A DNA stretch of 64,000 bases from Paralvinella palmiformis (GCA_025642065.1 JAODUP010000945.1:1-64000); one strand, 5' to 3'; positions 1 to 13,245 are shown, numbered from the stretch's first letter. Notes: generated by a model not told the origin, from the letters alone. Numbers and translations are program-made.

Positions 1-249
1 GTAGATAAGCCGGATAATGAAGGTATCGGAATATTAAAAAAGCTTGGACTCGAGTTAATCTCCACAGTATTCTACTTACGTTAAATAGTCCACAAACTAG
101 TCGATATATGACTATTTTTACATTTATCAATACCAAAAATAAAACACCTTCATCTTTAATCCGAGATGGAGACAAAAACGGGGGACCATTTCAAAGGACC
201 GATTTTAAAACGGACTCAACTTCTTCCTCGTTTCGGTGAATGATCGGTT

Positions 250-425
250 GGTTGATTGATGTTTTACGGCCATTTTTGTGCACATGGTAGGCTAAATGTA
301 TCGAGCGACCTCCAAAGGTAATGAGGCGAAGTGAAAGATGAAACAACCTTTCGATATAGCTCGACCGCGGTTTGAACTCGGATACTATGGATCTGTGGCC
401 AACCGCGTTACCCTGGAGGGTCGGT
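250..425 (-). mobile_element. tRNA-derived SINE, family A
   Basis: Reverse-complement copy: GTTTTACGGCCA, TGTGCACATGGTAGGCTAAA, then GGTAATGAGGCGAAGTGAAA and a degenerate box B (GGTTTGAACTC). Confidence 0.75.
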
Positions 426-1298
426 GGGAAACTGTCCGAAGGCAGGTGACAGCTCGCGAACGTGAACGAGACCATCAATAACGGGATCTTGAACAAACAG
501 AATCAGTCTTTGACGCCTCCTATCCCCCCCCCCCCCCCCCGCGTTTGCGCTGATGTACTATAGACAGTTAGCTGGGGAATTGATCGAGTGTCATCCACGC
601 CACACAGCGCTACGACGTCAAGTCGATACGTTTAAACATGACGTAGGAGCACGTCAAATAGCCGGCCGTGCCGCGTGTGACGTGTGTGAGTGACGTCGTG
701 ATCGACGGTAGGCCGTTTCGAGGGTGTTCGGGTTCTTCTCTGGATCCTTTGATATCCGGTCGTATCACTCAATCCGAAGTTCGGACTGACAGGATTTTAT
801 CACGATGATGCCCTTAATTGGCAGAAGCCAAATTGTGCGTGATGGCCGTTATCAGGTCACCGCCCGATGTTCCCTTCCTGTTCCCTTCGTGCCCGATGTT
901 CCCTTCCTGTTCCCTTCACGCGTCAGTCGTAAGCCGGTCTCCAATTTGTTGACCAGTGATCATCAGTTGTCGATTAAAGACACAAATCGTTATCAATATC
1001 GTGACTGGGAGACATTACGTCGACCGTTTAGAGACGGAGAGTCTGATGGCCTCTCTACAGTAGTGTGGTCGGTCGCCAACCTCTGGGACGGGGGTTCGAC
1101 CCACCGGCTGAAGTCAATGGGTCGTTAGATTCGTTAATATTGCCCTCCTTTTTAATCATCGTTCTGTTCGGTTGGCCTTCTGTGGGTGCGAGACGACGAC
1201 GATATTTAATATTTAAATGGGACGTGGCCCAAATAGGTTCGTCTCATTTGAATAAATTATTCCCTTTTCTCGTAGCACTGATGATGATGATGATGGTG

Positions 1299-1330
<32 letters not shown>

Positions 1331-2024
1331 GACTTTAACATAAAGTAAACCCGTATACTAATATTACTGCTGGAAAAGTGGCAGGATAGTTCTAAATCAG
1401 CATTCGTCTTACAGTGTTACGAAAAACGTCGAACACGTCGGACTTGACCCCGACATGTGACGTTGTCAGTTCGACGATTGTCACCATAACATAGGTCTAA
1501 ATGTCCGAGGATCAGTCAACAATCTGCCATCTTTATTTTTCCGTATTTTAGCACAAAATTGGGGGGACCTACATTACAGACCCCCCCCCCCCACACACAC
1601 ACACACCGACACACCGACACACGCTGCCATTCACGCGCTGTACTCCCATCAGTTGCTTCCCTGCCTCTACATTTGTCTCGCGTTTCTGCATTATATCCCA
1701 TGTTAACAACGTTAACATAAGACAGACATAATGTCAGGCAGTTTCAAAGTTTTTCCCTATCACTGGTCTTAATACATCATTATATAATCTAGTCATAACG
1801 TAGATTATGACGACTATTATTTCCTAATCTAAACCAGGTGTTTCGCTCTACCTGTAATTAGGGAATATAAAGATGGCATTTATTGTTGGGATTAGTGTCA
1901 GTTTTCAAAACGATTACTGAAATCTATTCATCATCTCAAACGAGTTCAGGATTCATAACGACCCCGAGGTGTCCACGTGTATATTGTAAGAGATGATTAA
2001 AGGAGAGGGCACTGAGTGGCCTTT

Positions 2025-2250
2025 ATGTGTCAGTCTGACACGCTCCTATGGCGCAGTGATGACAGTCTTGTGCAGCAAACCTCCAGCTCGGTGTTCGAAT
2101 CGAACCAATTTAGCTGTATTTGTGGAATGTTTGGCCGGAGAGTCGTCCCTCAGTCGTATGTCCCAGGTGTAACCAGCGGTGAGGCTAAAGAAAACAATCA
2201 CTCATTCATTCACTCAATTAATCAATCAATCGCTCACTCAATCAATTAAT
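2025..2250 (+). mobile_element. SINE ending in CACT/AATC repeats, family E
   Basis: TCCTATGGCGCAGTGATGAC head, GTGTTCGAATCGAACC, then CCAGGTGTAACCAGCGGTGA, GGCTAAAGAAAACAATCACT and a (CATTCACTC)-like tail. Confidence 0.65.
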
Positions 2251-2711
2251 CACTGTGTAATCAACCTATTTTGTCACTAAGCAACTTCTGACGAATTTGA
2301 AACATTGTATTGCTCATATATTCCTATAAATTACTAAAAATCTTTGAATATTGATAACATGATGTTATCAATTTGGCTTTATAATAGTTCTGCCACATCC
2401 CTAAAACCCCGAGCGCCACCTACCGCCGAATGTTTTAATCATCCGAATTGAATCAATAATACAATCTCGAGGATGTTTTTGCTAAATATGTTTAATACGA
2501 TTGACCACATCACATCGACATTTGCGACTAACAACTACCACAATAAGGACTGTTACAGCCTGAAACCATTGTTGACATAAGGAGTACAGGTTACGATGAT
2601 CCTCTACACATTTAGTACATGTAGAGTATTATGTACATATATTGCATCCAATAGATGCGTGTAAACCAGGTATTCAATAATACAGCGTTGAGGTATGCAC
2701 TCTCGTGAGGT

Positions 2712-2758
2712 ATCTATAGATAGATAGATATATAGATAGATAGATAGATAGATAGATA

Positions 2759-2816
<58 letters not shown>

Positions 2817-2999
2817 GTGAGTGAGTGAGTGAGTGAGTGAGTGAGTGAGTGAGTGAGTGAGTGAGTGAGTGAGTGAGTGAGTGAGTGAGTGAGTGAGTGA
2901 GTGAGTGAGTGAGTGAGTGAGTGAGTGAGTGAGTGAGTGAGTGAGTGAGTGAGTGAGTGAGTGAGTCAGTGAGTCAGTGAGTCAGTGAGTCCCGGGGTG
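2712..2999. repeat. Compound (GATA)n(GATT)n(GAGT)n microsatellite
   Basis: GATA units to about 2760, GATT units to about 2814, then about 175 bases of GAGT, ending with GAGTCAGT variants. Each block differs from the last by one base per unit, suggesting stepwise conversion. It could also be the reversed CACT tail of a family E SINE. Confidence 0.95.
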
Positions 3000-3186
3000 A
3001 CTGAACGAACGATTGACACTGATTGAATTAATTTCTCAATATATCAGTAATGAATCATTCAGTAATGATATTCTCCCTATAATAGATTAGAGTATTAACT
3101 TAATCAAAGCTACAGGCTAGAAGGAGGTAGCTAGATCGTTTATTTCCAATCAATTCATGCCTATCACCTGGTCACTGTACTCCATC

Positions 3187-3188
3187 CC

Positions 3189-3219
<31 letters not shown>

Positions 3220-3288
3220 ATGTCTGTCTGTCTGTCTGTATGTCTGTCTGTCGGTCTGTCGGTCTGTCTGTCTGTCTGTCTGTCTCAT

Positions 3289-3322
<34 letters not shown>

Positions 3323-3430
3323 ACTTCTTCCCCCTCTAAATCCCACCCCCTATCTCCCTCCCTCTCTCCTCCCCCTTTTTTCTCTCTCTTTATCTCTATC
3401 TATCTATCGATCTATTTATCTATCTATCTC
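3187..3430. repeat. (CTGT)n(CT)n(CTAT)n pyrimidine microsatellite
   Basis: CTGT units to about 3286, CT run to about 3321, then C/T-rich sequence with short CTAT runs. Confidence 0.95.
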
Positions 3431-3804
3431 CATATTTCTGTATAAGCGAGCCTTTAATAAGTGTATGTGCGTGCATGTACTCGCGAGTCGGCTTAGTTAC
3501 GTTCCGTGACATAAATATCGGCCAAATGACAAACGTTACGAATGCCACAATAAATGTCACATCGATTAAAGAAGCAGAAATACAATATGGCGTCACTTAT
3601 CTATGTTCCGGATTATCGATTAGTTTCTTAATCGTGGCTAAAATCCACAATTCGTTCCTTTCCTCGACTTCCAATGCTCAGTGTGGGGGGGAGGGGCCAT
3701 TTTAACTGGTGAGGGGGTGTAATTTCGAACCTTATATTTCTTCAAGGACGTGTCTGAAAACTAATCTGAATATGATGTACCCGTTGTTCTAGTTTCGAGA
3801 CCAA

Positions 3805-3990
3805 TTTTATCGGTGCGTATATGGTAGGAGGTAATGGTGCACGAAGCGAAGGATGAAAAAGCCTTCAGATATATATCAGAAACCCAGCTTTGAAACCCAG
3901 TCTCAGAAATATGTGAAGGTCAACCCTGCAACCCCCCCCTCCACCCAGTCAGTCAGACCCACGGAGATGCCGTCATTCGGTTCGTCGAGA
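3805..3990 (-). mobile_element. Degenerate SINE, family A-like
   Basis: TATGGTAGGAGGTAATGGTG, CGAAGCGAAGGATGAAAAAG and CCTTCAGATATATATC resemble the reverse body. The head is barely recognisable. Confidence 0.4.
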
Positions 3991-4557
3991 CAGGTCACGC
4001 GACCTGAGGTGAATCAGAAGACATACTTCGTGACGTCGATGATCTATTTCCACGAGAGACACAAATGTAAACATTTCAGTCCAATTTGGCCATTAAACTC
4101 CCGAGATGTGGCGGATATAGCAACACACGATTTGACCTTCGCATTGCCGGGTATCCATGACAACAACGACCAAAATAAGGTCCCGCCACATCCCCTAGCG
4201 GATGGCTGCCTCTCAGACACGTGCCATTCCATAAAATGGCAATTAATGTGTCACTAATTTGGTCGGCGTATCCGGAATATGGCGACGGTCGTCTACCTGG
4301 ATATTATCTTCCGACTGGGACACTTATCCAGGTTATCTACAAGGACAATTTTGATGATAGCCTCGGGTCGTCTTCCCGTGTCATCTTATGTCGCTACTGT
4401 TGTCATTCCCGGATGTTTTTCTCATCAATTAAGTGGTAATTAGCTAATGATTTTCCTGCGGTTTGTTCCGCTTCAGATAATTCGGCACCTGGCCGGTTCG
4501 GCTTTGGGAACGAAATCGTCTTGGACGATAGGGCTCGGGGCGATGTTTATGTACGTC

Positions 4558-4661
4558 TGAGTGAGTGAGTGAGTGAGTGAGTGAGGAGTGAGTGAGTGAG
4601 TGAGTGAGTGAGTGAGTGAGTGAGTGAGTGAGTGAGTGAGTGAGTGAGTGAGTGAGTGAGT
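4558..4661. repeat. (GAGT)n microsatellite
   Basis: About 25 GAGT units with one GAGGAGT interruption near 4582. Confidence 0.95.
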
Positions 4662-4744
4662 GTTTAGTTGCTCCTGTGATATCGATAAACATTTATGAAT
4701 TCAGAGAGAAATATATATATATATATAATATATATATATATATA

Positions 4745-5003
4745 AAATGGCCGAAATAGCAGTTATTTTACTTCAAATGAGGGAGAAGCCTATGGTCTGT
4801 AATTTACTGCTTCACCACGGGGACTAATTCCAAAAACATTTAGAATTTACAATAGATGGCGTATTCGGAAGAGACTTTGCCAGTTACCTGGTTGGATGAA
4901 GAACTCCTCATTATAGCCACGCCCGGAATTCGAACCTCCGACCTCCTCGCAGCATGACCATGAGTAAGAAATTCCCACGCTCTTACCCACTAAGAGGCCA
5001 ATT
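4745..5003 (-). mobile_element. tRNA-derived SINE, family B
   Basis: Reverse copy: ATGGCCGAAATAGCAGTTAT, CTGCTTCACCACGGGGACTA, GAATTCGAACCTCCGACCTC and CTAAGAGGCC. Confidence 0.85.
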
Positions 5004-5462
5004 TCCTGATGATAAACCCTTCCTTCAAGAATCTTATCGTTGTTCATCATCAGATAACAAACGATAACGTTTCTCATAAGATGGACGCGACACAGATCGA
5101 TAGATAAACGTCATCGTATGACGTAATAACAGCTCTATTATCCTCAATACACAGCTGTAAATAAAACCTGACTGTTTAAAAACAGTATCTCATCACAGCT
5201 GTCTTTAGTCACATCTCTCTTCCGCAACTGTCAATTATCTGAAGCTTATCTAACTAGTCAATCAATTATTGGTCCTCTGGTTTGACCTACATATATTTTT
5301 TTGCACAGTTTTCGGACGTTTCAGTTTTGGGCCACTCACAATCCTGGACATGTTTTAACATCTTGTCCATTTCTGTTGAGGATCTTACTGTATTGGGTAG
5401 AGGTGGAGGGGTAGAGTGATGGCGGTAAATATGGGTAGAGGTGGAGGGGTGGAGCGATGGGT

Positions 5463-5567
<105 letters not shown>

Positions 5568-5851
5568 CACCTTGTTTTGAACAAAACAAACACACCAAAC
5601 TTATTCCGGAAGAAGTAATGATTGCGCTTAACGTATCGGAACATCTCTTGTGTCTCTGTTAACAATATGTATTTGTGTTAGTCGATAGTTTGTCGTTATT
5701 GTTGTTATTGTCGTTGTTGTTGTTTGGGTTATTTAGCCTCGGCGCTGATCACACTTAGAAGACATGTCCATGGGGCGACTCCGTATATAAACAAATCCTA
5801 CAACACAGGTATGGGTCGTGTATAGGAGGTTTCTTGGAATACATGTTTGTG

Positions 5852-5859
5852 TGTGTATA

Positions 5860-5915
<56 letters not shown>

Positions 5916-5935
5916 GTGTGTGTGTGCGTATGTGT
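5852..5935. repeat. (GT)n microsatellite
   Basis: GT run with TATG interruptions at both ends. Confidence 0.95.
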
Positions 5936-6220
5936 GTGCATGTGGTGTGGTGGTAGTGTGTGTGTGTTCAATATGTAACATAAAACTAGTGTTTTAAGCC
6001 CCAACTATAGGTAAATAAAGCTTGCTAAAGTTACCTTAGCAATATGTTTGATATATTAAAAGTAAATATTGTGTAATAACAAGCTTTGATCAATGAGCAA
6101 ATAATAGTAGATGTTATAGTAGATGTTATAACAACAATGTTATTGGTAGTAAATAAAGGAAGTTAATGTGATGATAAATTTGTAAAAATACCGTAGAGTC
6201 TAATCCGAGATATGACAACA

Positions 6221-6402
6221 CTCGGTGGTCTAGCGGTAGCGTGTTGTACCACAGATCACTACCACCCGTGTTCGAATCCAGGCGTGGGCATATCTGAAGG
6301 TTGTTTCATCTTTGACTTCGCTTCATTACCTTTGGAGGTCGCTCGGCCTATTTAGCCTACCATGTGCACAAAAGTGGCCATAAAACACCAATCATCATCA
6401 TC
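6221..6402 (+). mobile_element. tRNA-derived SINE, family A
   Basis: Head CTCGGTGGTCTAGCGGTAGC (A-box-like), GTTCGAATCC at 6270 (B box), body GGCATATCTGAAGG..GGAGGTCGCTCGGCC..AGCCTACCATGTGCAC, and an (ATC)n tail. The head is tRNA-like but there is no full cloverleaf. Confidence 0.9.
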
Positions 6403-6454
6403 TGAGAGATCCCGACTGGTTTGGGGAGAGACAGAGCTAGTTTCTAGGTATAAC

Positions 6455-6488
6455 AGTAGCATACATACATATATACATACATAAACGC

Positions 6489-6539
<51 letters not shown>

Positions 6540-6570
6540 GCATACAAACATATAAAAATACAAACATACA
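6455..6570. repeat. (TA)n flanked by CATA repeats
   Basis: TA core about 6488-6533 within CATA/CATG-rich flanks. Confidence 0.9.
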
Positions 6571-7179
6571 TACATTGACCAGGTATTCCGATTGGCTATA
6601 GACATCTAGCCTAAATGATATTTCATCCATCATTTCGTCCTATCACCTTTGGGGGTTGTTTACTTAGTTTTGTCTCCCGTGAGAGGAGGGCAATAATGTA
6701 TTTTTTTAAACATCACCGTTTGTTACATTGAGATATGATAGAAACGTCATCTATCAAGGGCGTATATCTGCCATTCTAAAGATTGACCGCAGTCTAACAT
6801 CAAATTAAGCAGAGAAAAAAAAATATTACTAAACTAATCAAACTCTACCTTATTGCGTGTGACCTGCTTTTTTATTTATTTATTTTCCGGGAAAAAAAGG
6901 GAATTTGCAGGTTTTTTTTTAAAAAATTTGGTGGTTTAAAAAAACCTTGGCCCAAAAAATTTCCAAAAAACCCCCCACAAACCATTTTCCATTCATATTT
7001 ACTTACACCCGCCCTGTACCATGAAAGATCCGACTCCTATCAGTCAGGTGTGTGCTCGTCACCGTGATCCGTAATCACAGTACCATGAGAAGGCACGATC
7101 TGGTCAAAAATTGCACGTCAGTTTATAGGCTTCGATAGCCCGTACTCTTTCTCGAATTAGTGTCTTACTTGTGACAGTA

Positions 7180-8240
7180 TCACATTGTCGTGCGAACATC
7201 TCGTTGGCCATTGTTACGACGACACGAACTGGCTGGTTCTTTGGACCAATACTTTGTACTAACGAATTTATCGACGACATGGTATAACAGCGACTCGACG
7301 AGCTTCACAGATGTCCCGACGAAACCGTTATGACATCGTGTCAAATGTTTCTTCTCCGATATCAGAAACTCGTCTCGCCTCAAAATGTCGAGGGTCACAT
7401 TCGTTGTGCCTCCATTACAGGCTTCGTCCTGTACCATTCCCCACTTTAGGAAGATACTCGATCCCGTGGCATCACTTCGGCTCGAGATGTCTCTTTTTCG
7501 TTATTAATATTTCATAAGCGAGTTGATCTTCCTGTCTCCTCTGTTTGTTGATTTATCTCAATTTTATTATCCACGAAGTTGGTTTAATATCTAAACCTTA
7601 CACCTTTTCTCGTCTTCAAGACTGTCATGCTCTGGTTTGGCCATTTTAGCGCAATTTTGTTCTTCAAGTTTCTTCATCCTCTCTGCAAGGGGCGTCTCCG
7701 TGGTCTAACTGGTAGCGCGTTGGATCACAGATCACTACCACCTGAGTTCGAACCTCGTCGTGGGCATATCTGAAGGGTGTTTCATCTTTAACTTCGCTTT
7801 ATTACATTTGAAGGTCGCTCGGCCCATTTAACCTACCATGTGCACAAAAGTGGCCGTAAACATCAATCATCATCAATCTACATCATCATCATCATTATCA
7901 TCATCCTCTCTACAGAGTGTGTCCATGTTTCGAAAAGAGTGCGTTAGCCATCTTGTTGTATGTTGACATTCCTTGCCCTTCCATATCTCTGTACTCCTTC
8001 CTGTTTTGTTTGAAAATTACCCTTGAACTCGCTGTAGATGACGCATACCTTCGTTATTATGTGCCTCAATTCTATCCAAGTTACGGTAATTTCGATGTTC
8101 GATGAGAGCGTTCCTCGGTTGTGTAGCGGCTTCTTGGGGCGTAGAATGTGTAGTCGAAAGTTCACATTGTTCAGTATAGACATTGTCGTGTATCGTGTAA
8201 CGTGAATCGGGATATCGGGATTGCTGCGGATACAGCCACT
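7180..8240 (-). pseudogene. Unassigned coding-like relic split by a SINE
   Basis: The minus strand has segments of protein-like composition: 8349-8017 (ends EAHNNEGMRHLQRVQ), 7690-7600 (KKLEEQNCAKMAKPEHDSLE) and 7437-7180 (DEACNGGTTNVTLDILRRDE). Frames shift between them and a plus-strand SINE (7691-7906) lies in the middle. No family recognised; possibly an old transposon or processed pseudogene. Confidence 0.25.
7691..7906 (+). mobile_element. tRNA-derived SINE, family A
   Basis: GGCGTCTCCGTGGTCTAACT, B box GTTCGAACCT, shared body and a long (ATC)n tail. Inserted in the minus-strand relic 7180-8240. Confidence 0.9.
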
Positions 8241-8407
8241 TGAATGTTCGGCAATGTCGCCATATTTTGGTGGATAAACTAAATTGTTTGTACAACATTA
8301 TTTGCAAACGGGTTTGGCTGGAATATTTTTTTATTTCCCCCCCCCCCACTCCCCTCGCTCAATACCACTTGCACAAAAGAGGCCGTAAAACAGCTTCACA
8401 TACGTAC

Positions 8408-8632
8408 ACCTCGGTGGCCTCATGGATAGAGCGTGGGACTACTTACTCATGATTATAGTCATATTGGGTGGGAGGTCGGAGGTTCGATTCCAACCAGGCA
8501 ACTGGCAAGGATTTCTCAACCGAATATTCATCTATCGTAAATTCTAAATTTATATTACAATTAGTCCCCGTGGTGAAGCTGTAAATTACAGGCCATATAC
8601 GTCTCCAGCGTAACATAACTTCCATTTCAGCA

Positions 8633-8671
<39 letters not shown>
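8408..8671 (+). mobile_element. tRNA-derived SINE, family B
   Basis: CCTCGGTGGCCTCATGGATA head, GGAGGTTCGATTCCAACCAG B box, body ATCGTAAATTCTAAATTTAT..CCCCGTGGTGAAGCTGTAAA, (ATT)n tail. Confidence 0.85.
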
Positions 8672-8734
8672 CACGTAGTATATTATATATATGACTCGGG
8701 GAATCGGTCCAAGCTAAATTAATCATTGCACACC

Positions 8735-8748
8735 ACCACACACACACG

Positions 8749-8807
<59 letters not shown>
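8735..8807. repeat. (CA)n(CG)n(TA)n microsatellite
   Basis: CACA with embedded CGCGCGCG, then a TA run. Alternating purine-pyrimidine throughout. Confidence 0.9.
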
Positions 8808-8811
<4 letters not shown>

Positions 8812-9497
8812 TGCTCAAATCAATAATACCACTGTTCGTGTTGTGTAATATACACTAAGGGAAACGCACACATATCGTTAAAAGCATGATATTTTTCCTG
8901 CTTCAGTCATTGAGACATGATGTTCAGATACTCATTTACTCAGTATCATATTATGGGATGTTTTACCTTATAAGAGTACTATATCTCGGCTCATAGTCAG
9001 TGTCTGCTAATTAACTCACTTGTTATCTGAGTGATTAATTGTCCATTACTGTTCGGGCATATTTTACCTGCAGAAAACAGTTTGCTCCCATAAGCAAGCC
9101 TAACACGTGTTAGTTAGGCGCGCATCCACGTGTGTGTGTGTGTGTGTGTGTGTGTGGTGTGATTTTTTTTGTTAATTTAACACAAGAGAGTTAATCCAGA
9201 CGATATTACACACAACACAGGTATCCAATACTTGGTAGTGTGGGTTCATCACTAAGCTAAGATCTATAACTAGGGAGACATCATTTTCAGACTTTGAGCA
9301 ATACAGATATAAATGGGGGTAACCAGGGATTAAAATTGATACACTCTGACTGACTGACTAACTGACTGACGCACTCACTTACTCACTCGCACACTCAATC
9401 AATCAACCAATCGATGAACAAGCAGACGTTTAAATACACTTTGATACTGATAAGAAATTAATTAAATCGCCTTAATAGCTAGGGATCGTGCATGGGT

Positions 9498-9499
<2 letters not shown>

Positions 9500-9529
<30 letters not shown>

Positions 9530-10225
9530 CGTCTGTGCGTGTGCGTGCGTGTGCGTGCGTGTGACTCTATCTATATATCTGTGTATGTGTGCGTGCTTGG
9601 GTTCGTGCGTGCCTGCGCGCGTGCGTGTGATACCGGGACTGATGCGGTATCGACTAACATTAGCACGTTACCTGCGTGGCTGGCAACCAACCAACAAACA
9701 TTAGTTAAGGACGCCGTTATAGATCTGTGGTCTGCGTGCTTTGTTTATAATCGAATGTCGGTGATTTGATGGCCCGAGAACCACTAGTAACTGATCATTG
9801 TTTGATGTGGTTCGATATCTTTGTCCATCTGTTTGTGTGGCCATGTATCAGTGTCGTAAATCATTTGTACCGGAGACAGGTGTTATCGAACGCTTCGGGA
9901 ACAGATTGTCCGAGCACCTGTTATGGTATATGGACACACACACACACAAACACGCACGCGTGCGTACAAGGACAGTGCACCGGATACTGGTACCTTTATG
10001 TACATATGTGCTACACGCGGTAAACAGACAGGTACACACACACACATATCGAAGGAATGAAGGTGACACGCGCGCGCGCGCATGCACACGCGCGCTGATA
10101 CACAGAGGGGATAGGACGAAGCGCAAATGAAAAACATAGATGGACTTATACACCAATCCTTCCAACCACATATACACGCGTGCCCGCACGCACACACGCA
10201 AGCGCATACGTACATAAACACGCAT
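9500..10225. repeat. CT, GT and CA/CG-rich low-complexity region
   Basis: Alternating purine-pyrimidine stretches at 9520-9635, 9935-9970, 10035-10096 (with CGCGCGCGCG) and 10175-10215. Confidence 0.85.
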
Positions 10226-10704
10226 CTAGGCAGACCCACCTACATACAAATATATACAATTATAGGAACATATAAATAATGCGTCGTTTAAATTAATTCG
10301 ACAAAAATGGTCGCTCCGGATAACTGAAAAATAGTAATGTGAGAAAAAGTCGTAAAACATGCGAAGAAAAACATGAAAGGAAAAAAAACATGAAAGGAAA
10401 AAAACATGAACGGAAAAAGTGACAGAAATGAAGTGATAACTTTATTTATATTTAATTTTCACAGAATTATCCAGACATCGACTAAATGAATATGAGATAA
10501 AGAAGATGGCACCGAGAGATCAATATGGTCTACGTGTATACAAATCGATAATATATGCTCTAGATCAAACAGATTTTGTGACTAATATTTTGTATTGTCA
10601 ATGTTACGTGTATGTTAGATGGATGGATGAATGAATGTTGTTTAACGACACATCGGCACAATTTAGGTCATTCAGTGTCCTTACGTGTATGTTAGATGTA
10701 TGTT

Positions 10705-10708
<4 letters not shown>

Positions 10709-10742
<34 letters not shown>

Positions 10743-10796
10743 TTTTATGTTAGATGTATGAAGAACTTCTATTCTAATAGGCATTCACACACACAT

Positions 10797-10848
<52 letters not shown>

Positions 10849-10927
10849 ACTTTGACCTGAATAAATTAGCATACCAGCATACCTATTGAACTATGCGCTT
10901 ACGAATGCATCCCCACAATCCACCCCA

Positions 10928-10967
<40 letters not shown>
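10709..10967. repeat. (AT)n and (CA)n tracts
   Basis: AT 10709-10738, CA/TA 10787-10844, CA 10928-10966. Confidence 0.9.
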
Positions 10968-10970
<3 letters not shown>

Positions 10971-11269
10971 GTCTGAGTATGTTATGTTGACATAGATATG
11001 TAATGTTATCTATTTATTGGCAAAGGACGTTTCCTTCGATTGAATCAAAGCATCGTCAATCGGCAAGAAAATCATCCCACTTCGATTACCATATTGATAC
11101 CATATTGGCGTAATTGGGTAAACATATGTGAGGTATATAAATATTGAAGACAACGCTTCCGTGTAGATCCCGGCTGAGCTTCATATACATCATTACCTGA
11201 CTATCATAAACATAGGTGTCTTTATTTGGTGGTGTGTTTGGAACCAAACCTTTATCAACGAGGTTCATT

Positions 11270-11372
11270 TCCCGGGCTAGATATACCTGAAGGGTGTTTC
11301 ATCCGTTAATTAACCTCTTTATATATGGAGGTCGCTTGTCCATTTAGCTTGTCATACGAATAGAAGTAACAC
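11270..11372 (+). mobile_element. 3' fragment of SINE, family A
   Basis: ATATACCTGAAGGGTGTTTC, TATGGAGGTCGCTTGTCCAT and TTAGCTTGTCAT match the family body; the tRNA-like head is missing. Confidence 0.6.
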
Positions 11373-11641
11373 GACGACCATTTATAATCTGCATTTGGCC
11401 AGATTACGTGTTAATCGGATAAGTCTACCTACAGACAGTGGACGCCATATTGGATTTGGGAGCAATATTGTATCCCTGACGGGGGGGGGGGTGATGTCAT
11501 GGTGGTGGGTAGCTCCTTCGTTATGGCCTTCATAAAATTGATGTTCATTTTGTTGGGCTATTGTCAATACGAGAAATCGATGTCTTCCCAGGATATGACG
11601 TATAGTTCTCTCATCTTGTAGTATATGTGTCAGATAATGAC

Positions 11642-11645
<4 letters not shown>

Positions 11646-11696
<51 letters not shown>
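11646..11696. repeat. (TA)n microsatellite
   Basis: Uninterrupted TA run of about 50 bases. A further TA run is at 12222-12251. Confidence 0.95.
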
Positions 11697-11697
<1 letters not shown>

Positions 11698-12219
11698 ATA
11701 CCCACCATACCATTAGAACAGCTCAATGTTTTCTATCAGACAATGTTTATGTTCTGATGAGCTACTAGACACCAAACGAACTTACATATTTATGAGAACC
11801 TAAAAACACAGACGACATTAGCTGAAGAATGATGTCACGTGGGCAAATTCCCTCTCAAAGTACTTATCTATTTTCCCTTCGGTGATATCGTATGATTATT
11901 CTTCTTTTTCCAGGTGATTTGTTAGAAGACTCTTTTGCACATCGCTTGAAAGATAGTCAAAGAATTATTGTTTTACATTATATCACGTGGTTCACTATCT
12001 GCTGAGGGTTTTCGCGTACACGATTTTAGAAAATAGCGACGCACCCCCCCCCCCCAAAAAAATTATTTTTCTAATCCTTATTAAAACAAATAACGAAACC
12101 CATTAAACCAGAAGTGAAAGAGAGGATGTTGGGTAAATAAAATGTATCCACAAGGAAAGAGAGAAAAATGAAAGGGGAGGAGAAACAATATATATTTTAA
12201 TGATTTTCGTGGCGATTTT

Positions 12220-12254
<35 letters not shown>

Positions 12255-12607
12255 AAATTCCATACCTTTGCACCTAGGTTATATATATGCCCCCATTAAT
12301 ATGTATGAGAGGAGGACTCGCCATATTATGGTTGTATATGAGCCATACGTCTAAACGTGAGTGCTAGAAGCGTGACGTTTAGACCTTTTTTTCTGTGGCA
12401 CTTAGCTAGAGATTGATTGGCCCATGTTAGCCAGCGAGATACAACAATTCGCTGCAAAGTTGGAAGTTATTAATAATTTCTGCATTCAGACGATAGGAAG
12501 CTAGACACTCCACATTGCAGTCGTGATGCTTTCACGTAAGAAGTCATGTCCAAAATTGTAAATTTCCTCCAGTTATAGATCTACCACTTTGATCCTCTCA
12601 ACCGGGA

Positions 12608-12742
12608 CCCCCTCCATGGCGCAACTGGTAGGATCATTGGGTTCAAACTCAGTCCGGGCTACGTTAGAAGGGTGTTTCATCTTTCACTTCGCCTCGGCCC
12701 ATTTTGCCCGCCGTGTGCAAAAAGCGGCCATAAAACAGCAGC
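12608..12742 (+). mobile_element. Short diverged SINE, family A
   Basis: CCCTCCATGGCGCAACTGGT, GGGTTCAAACTC, GGGTGTTTCATCTTTCACTT and GCGGCCATAAAACAGCAGC. Part of the body is deleted. Confidence 0.75.
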
Positions 12743-13245
12743 ATTTCTTCCTCGGGAAACACCCCAGATTACGTTCAATGAATGTGATAACATCTGCTTA
12801 GTGATCGCGTTGGGAATGTGATCACGGCACAGATAGGAGATGTCCTTATTAGTAAGATCAAAGATGGTTCAGATATCTTAATTGTGTTGGATGTAAGTGG
12901 AGACCGTACTTCTATTGATCCGTTGAAATCTCTAATCGAATTTGAATTTTGAGGCGAAATCTGATGCCGTCTTGTCTTGATCGATATCTTTCCGACGAAC
13001 TCTTTGATTAACGGCGCTGCTTCACGGGTGATCCAGAGATTTATTATATTAATTTCCTCTACACACACTCATTAATTCATTATGTCTCAAGGACGACTAA
13101 ACAATGACCATGAATATGATATAAGATGATATCGTCTTTTAACAATGGCAGTGTACACCAGTGAAGAATACATCATGCTAACTGACACTTGCGTGTCAGG
13201 AAACAAGAAATTCTTCATCTTTATAAGACAACATTAAGACTCCAT

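Noticed and set aside
2712..2999. Regular repeats that could suggest a CRISPR-like array
   Set aside because: Simple tetranucleotide repeats without spacers, in a eukaryotic genome.
6221..6300. Possible true tRNA gene (A and B boxes)
   Set aside because: No acceptor stem or complete cloverleaf, and the same head recurs with a shared SINE body.
9848..10239. Long overlapping minus-strand frames rich in Cys, Val and Arg
   Set aside because: Translations of CA/CG dinucleotide repeats.
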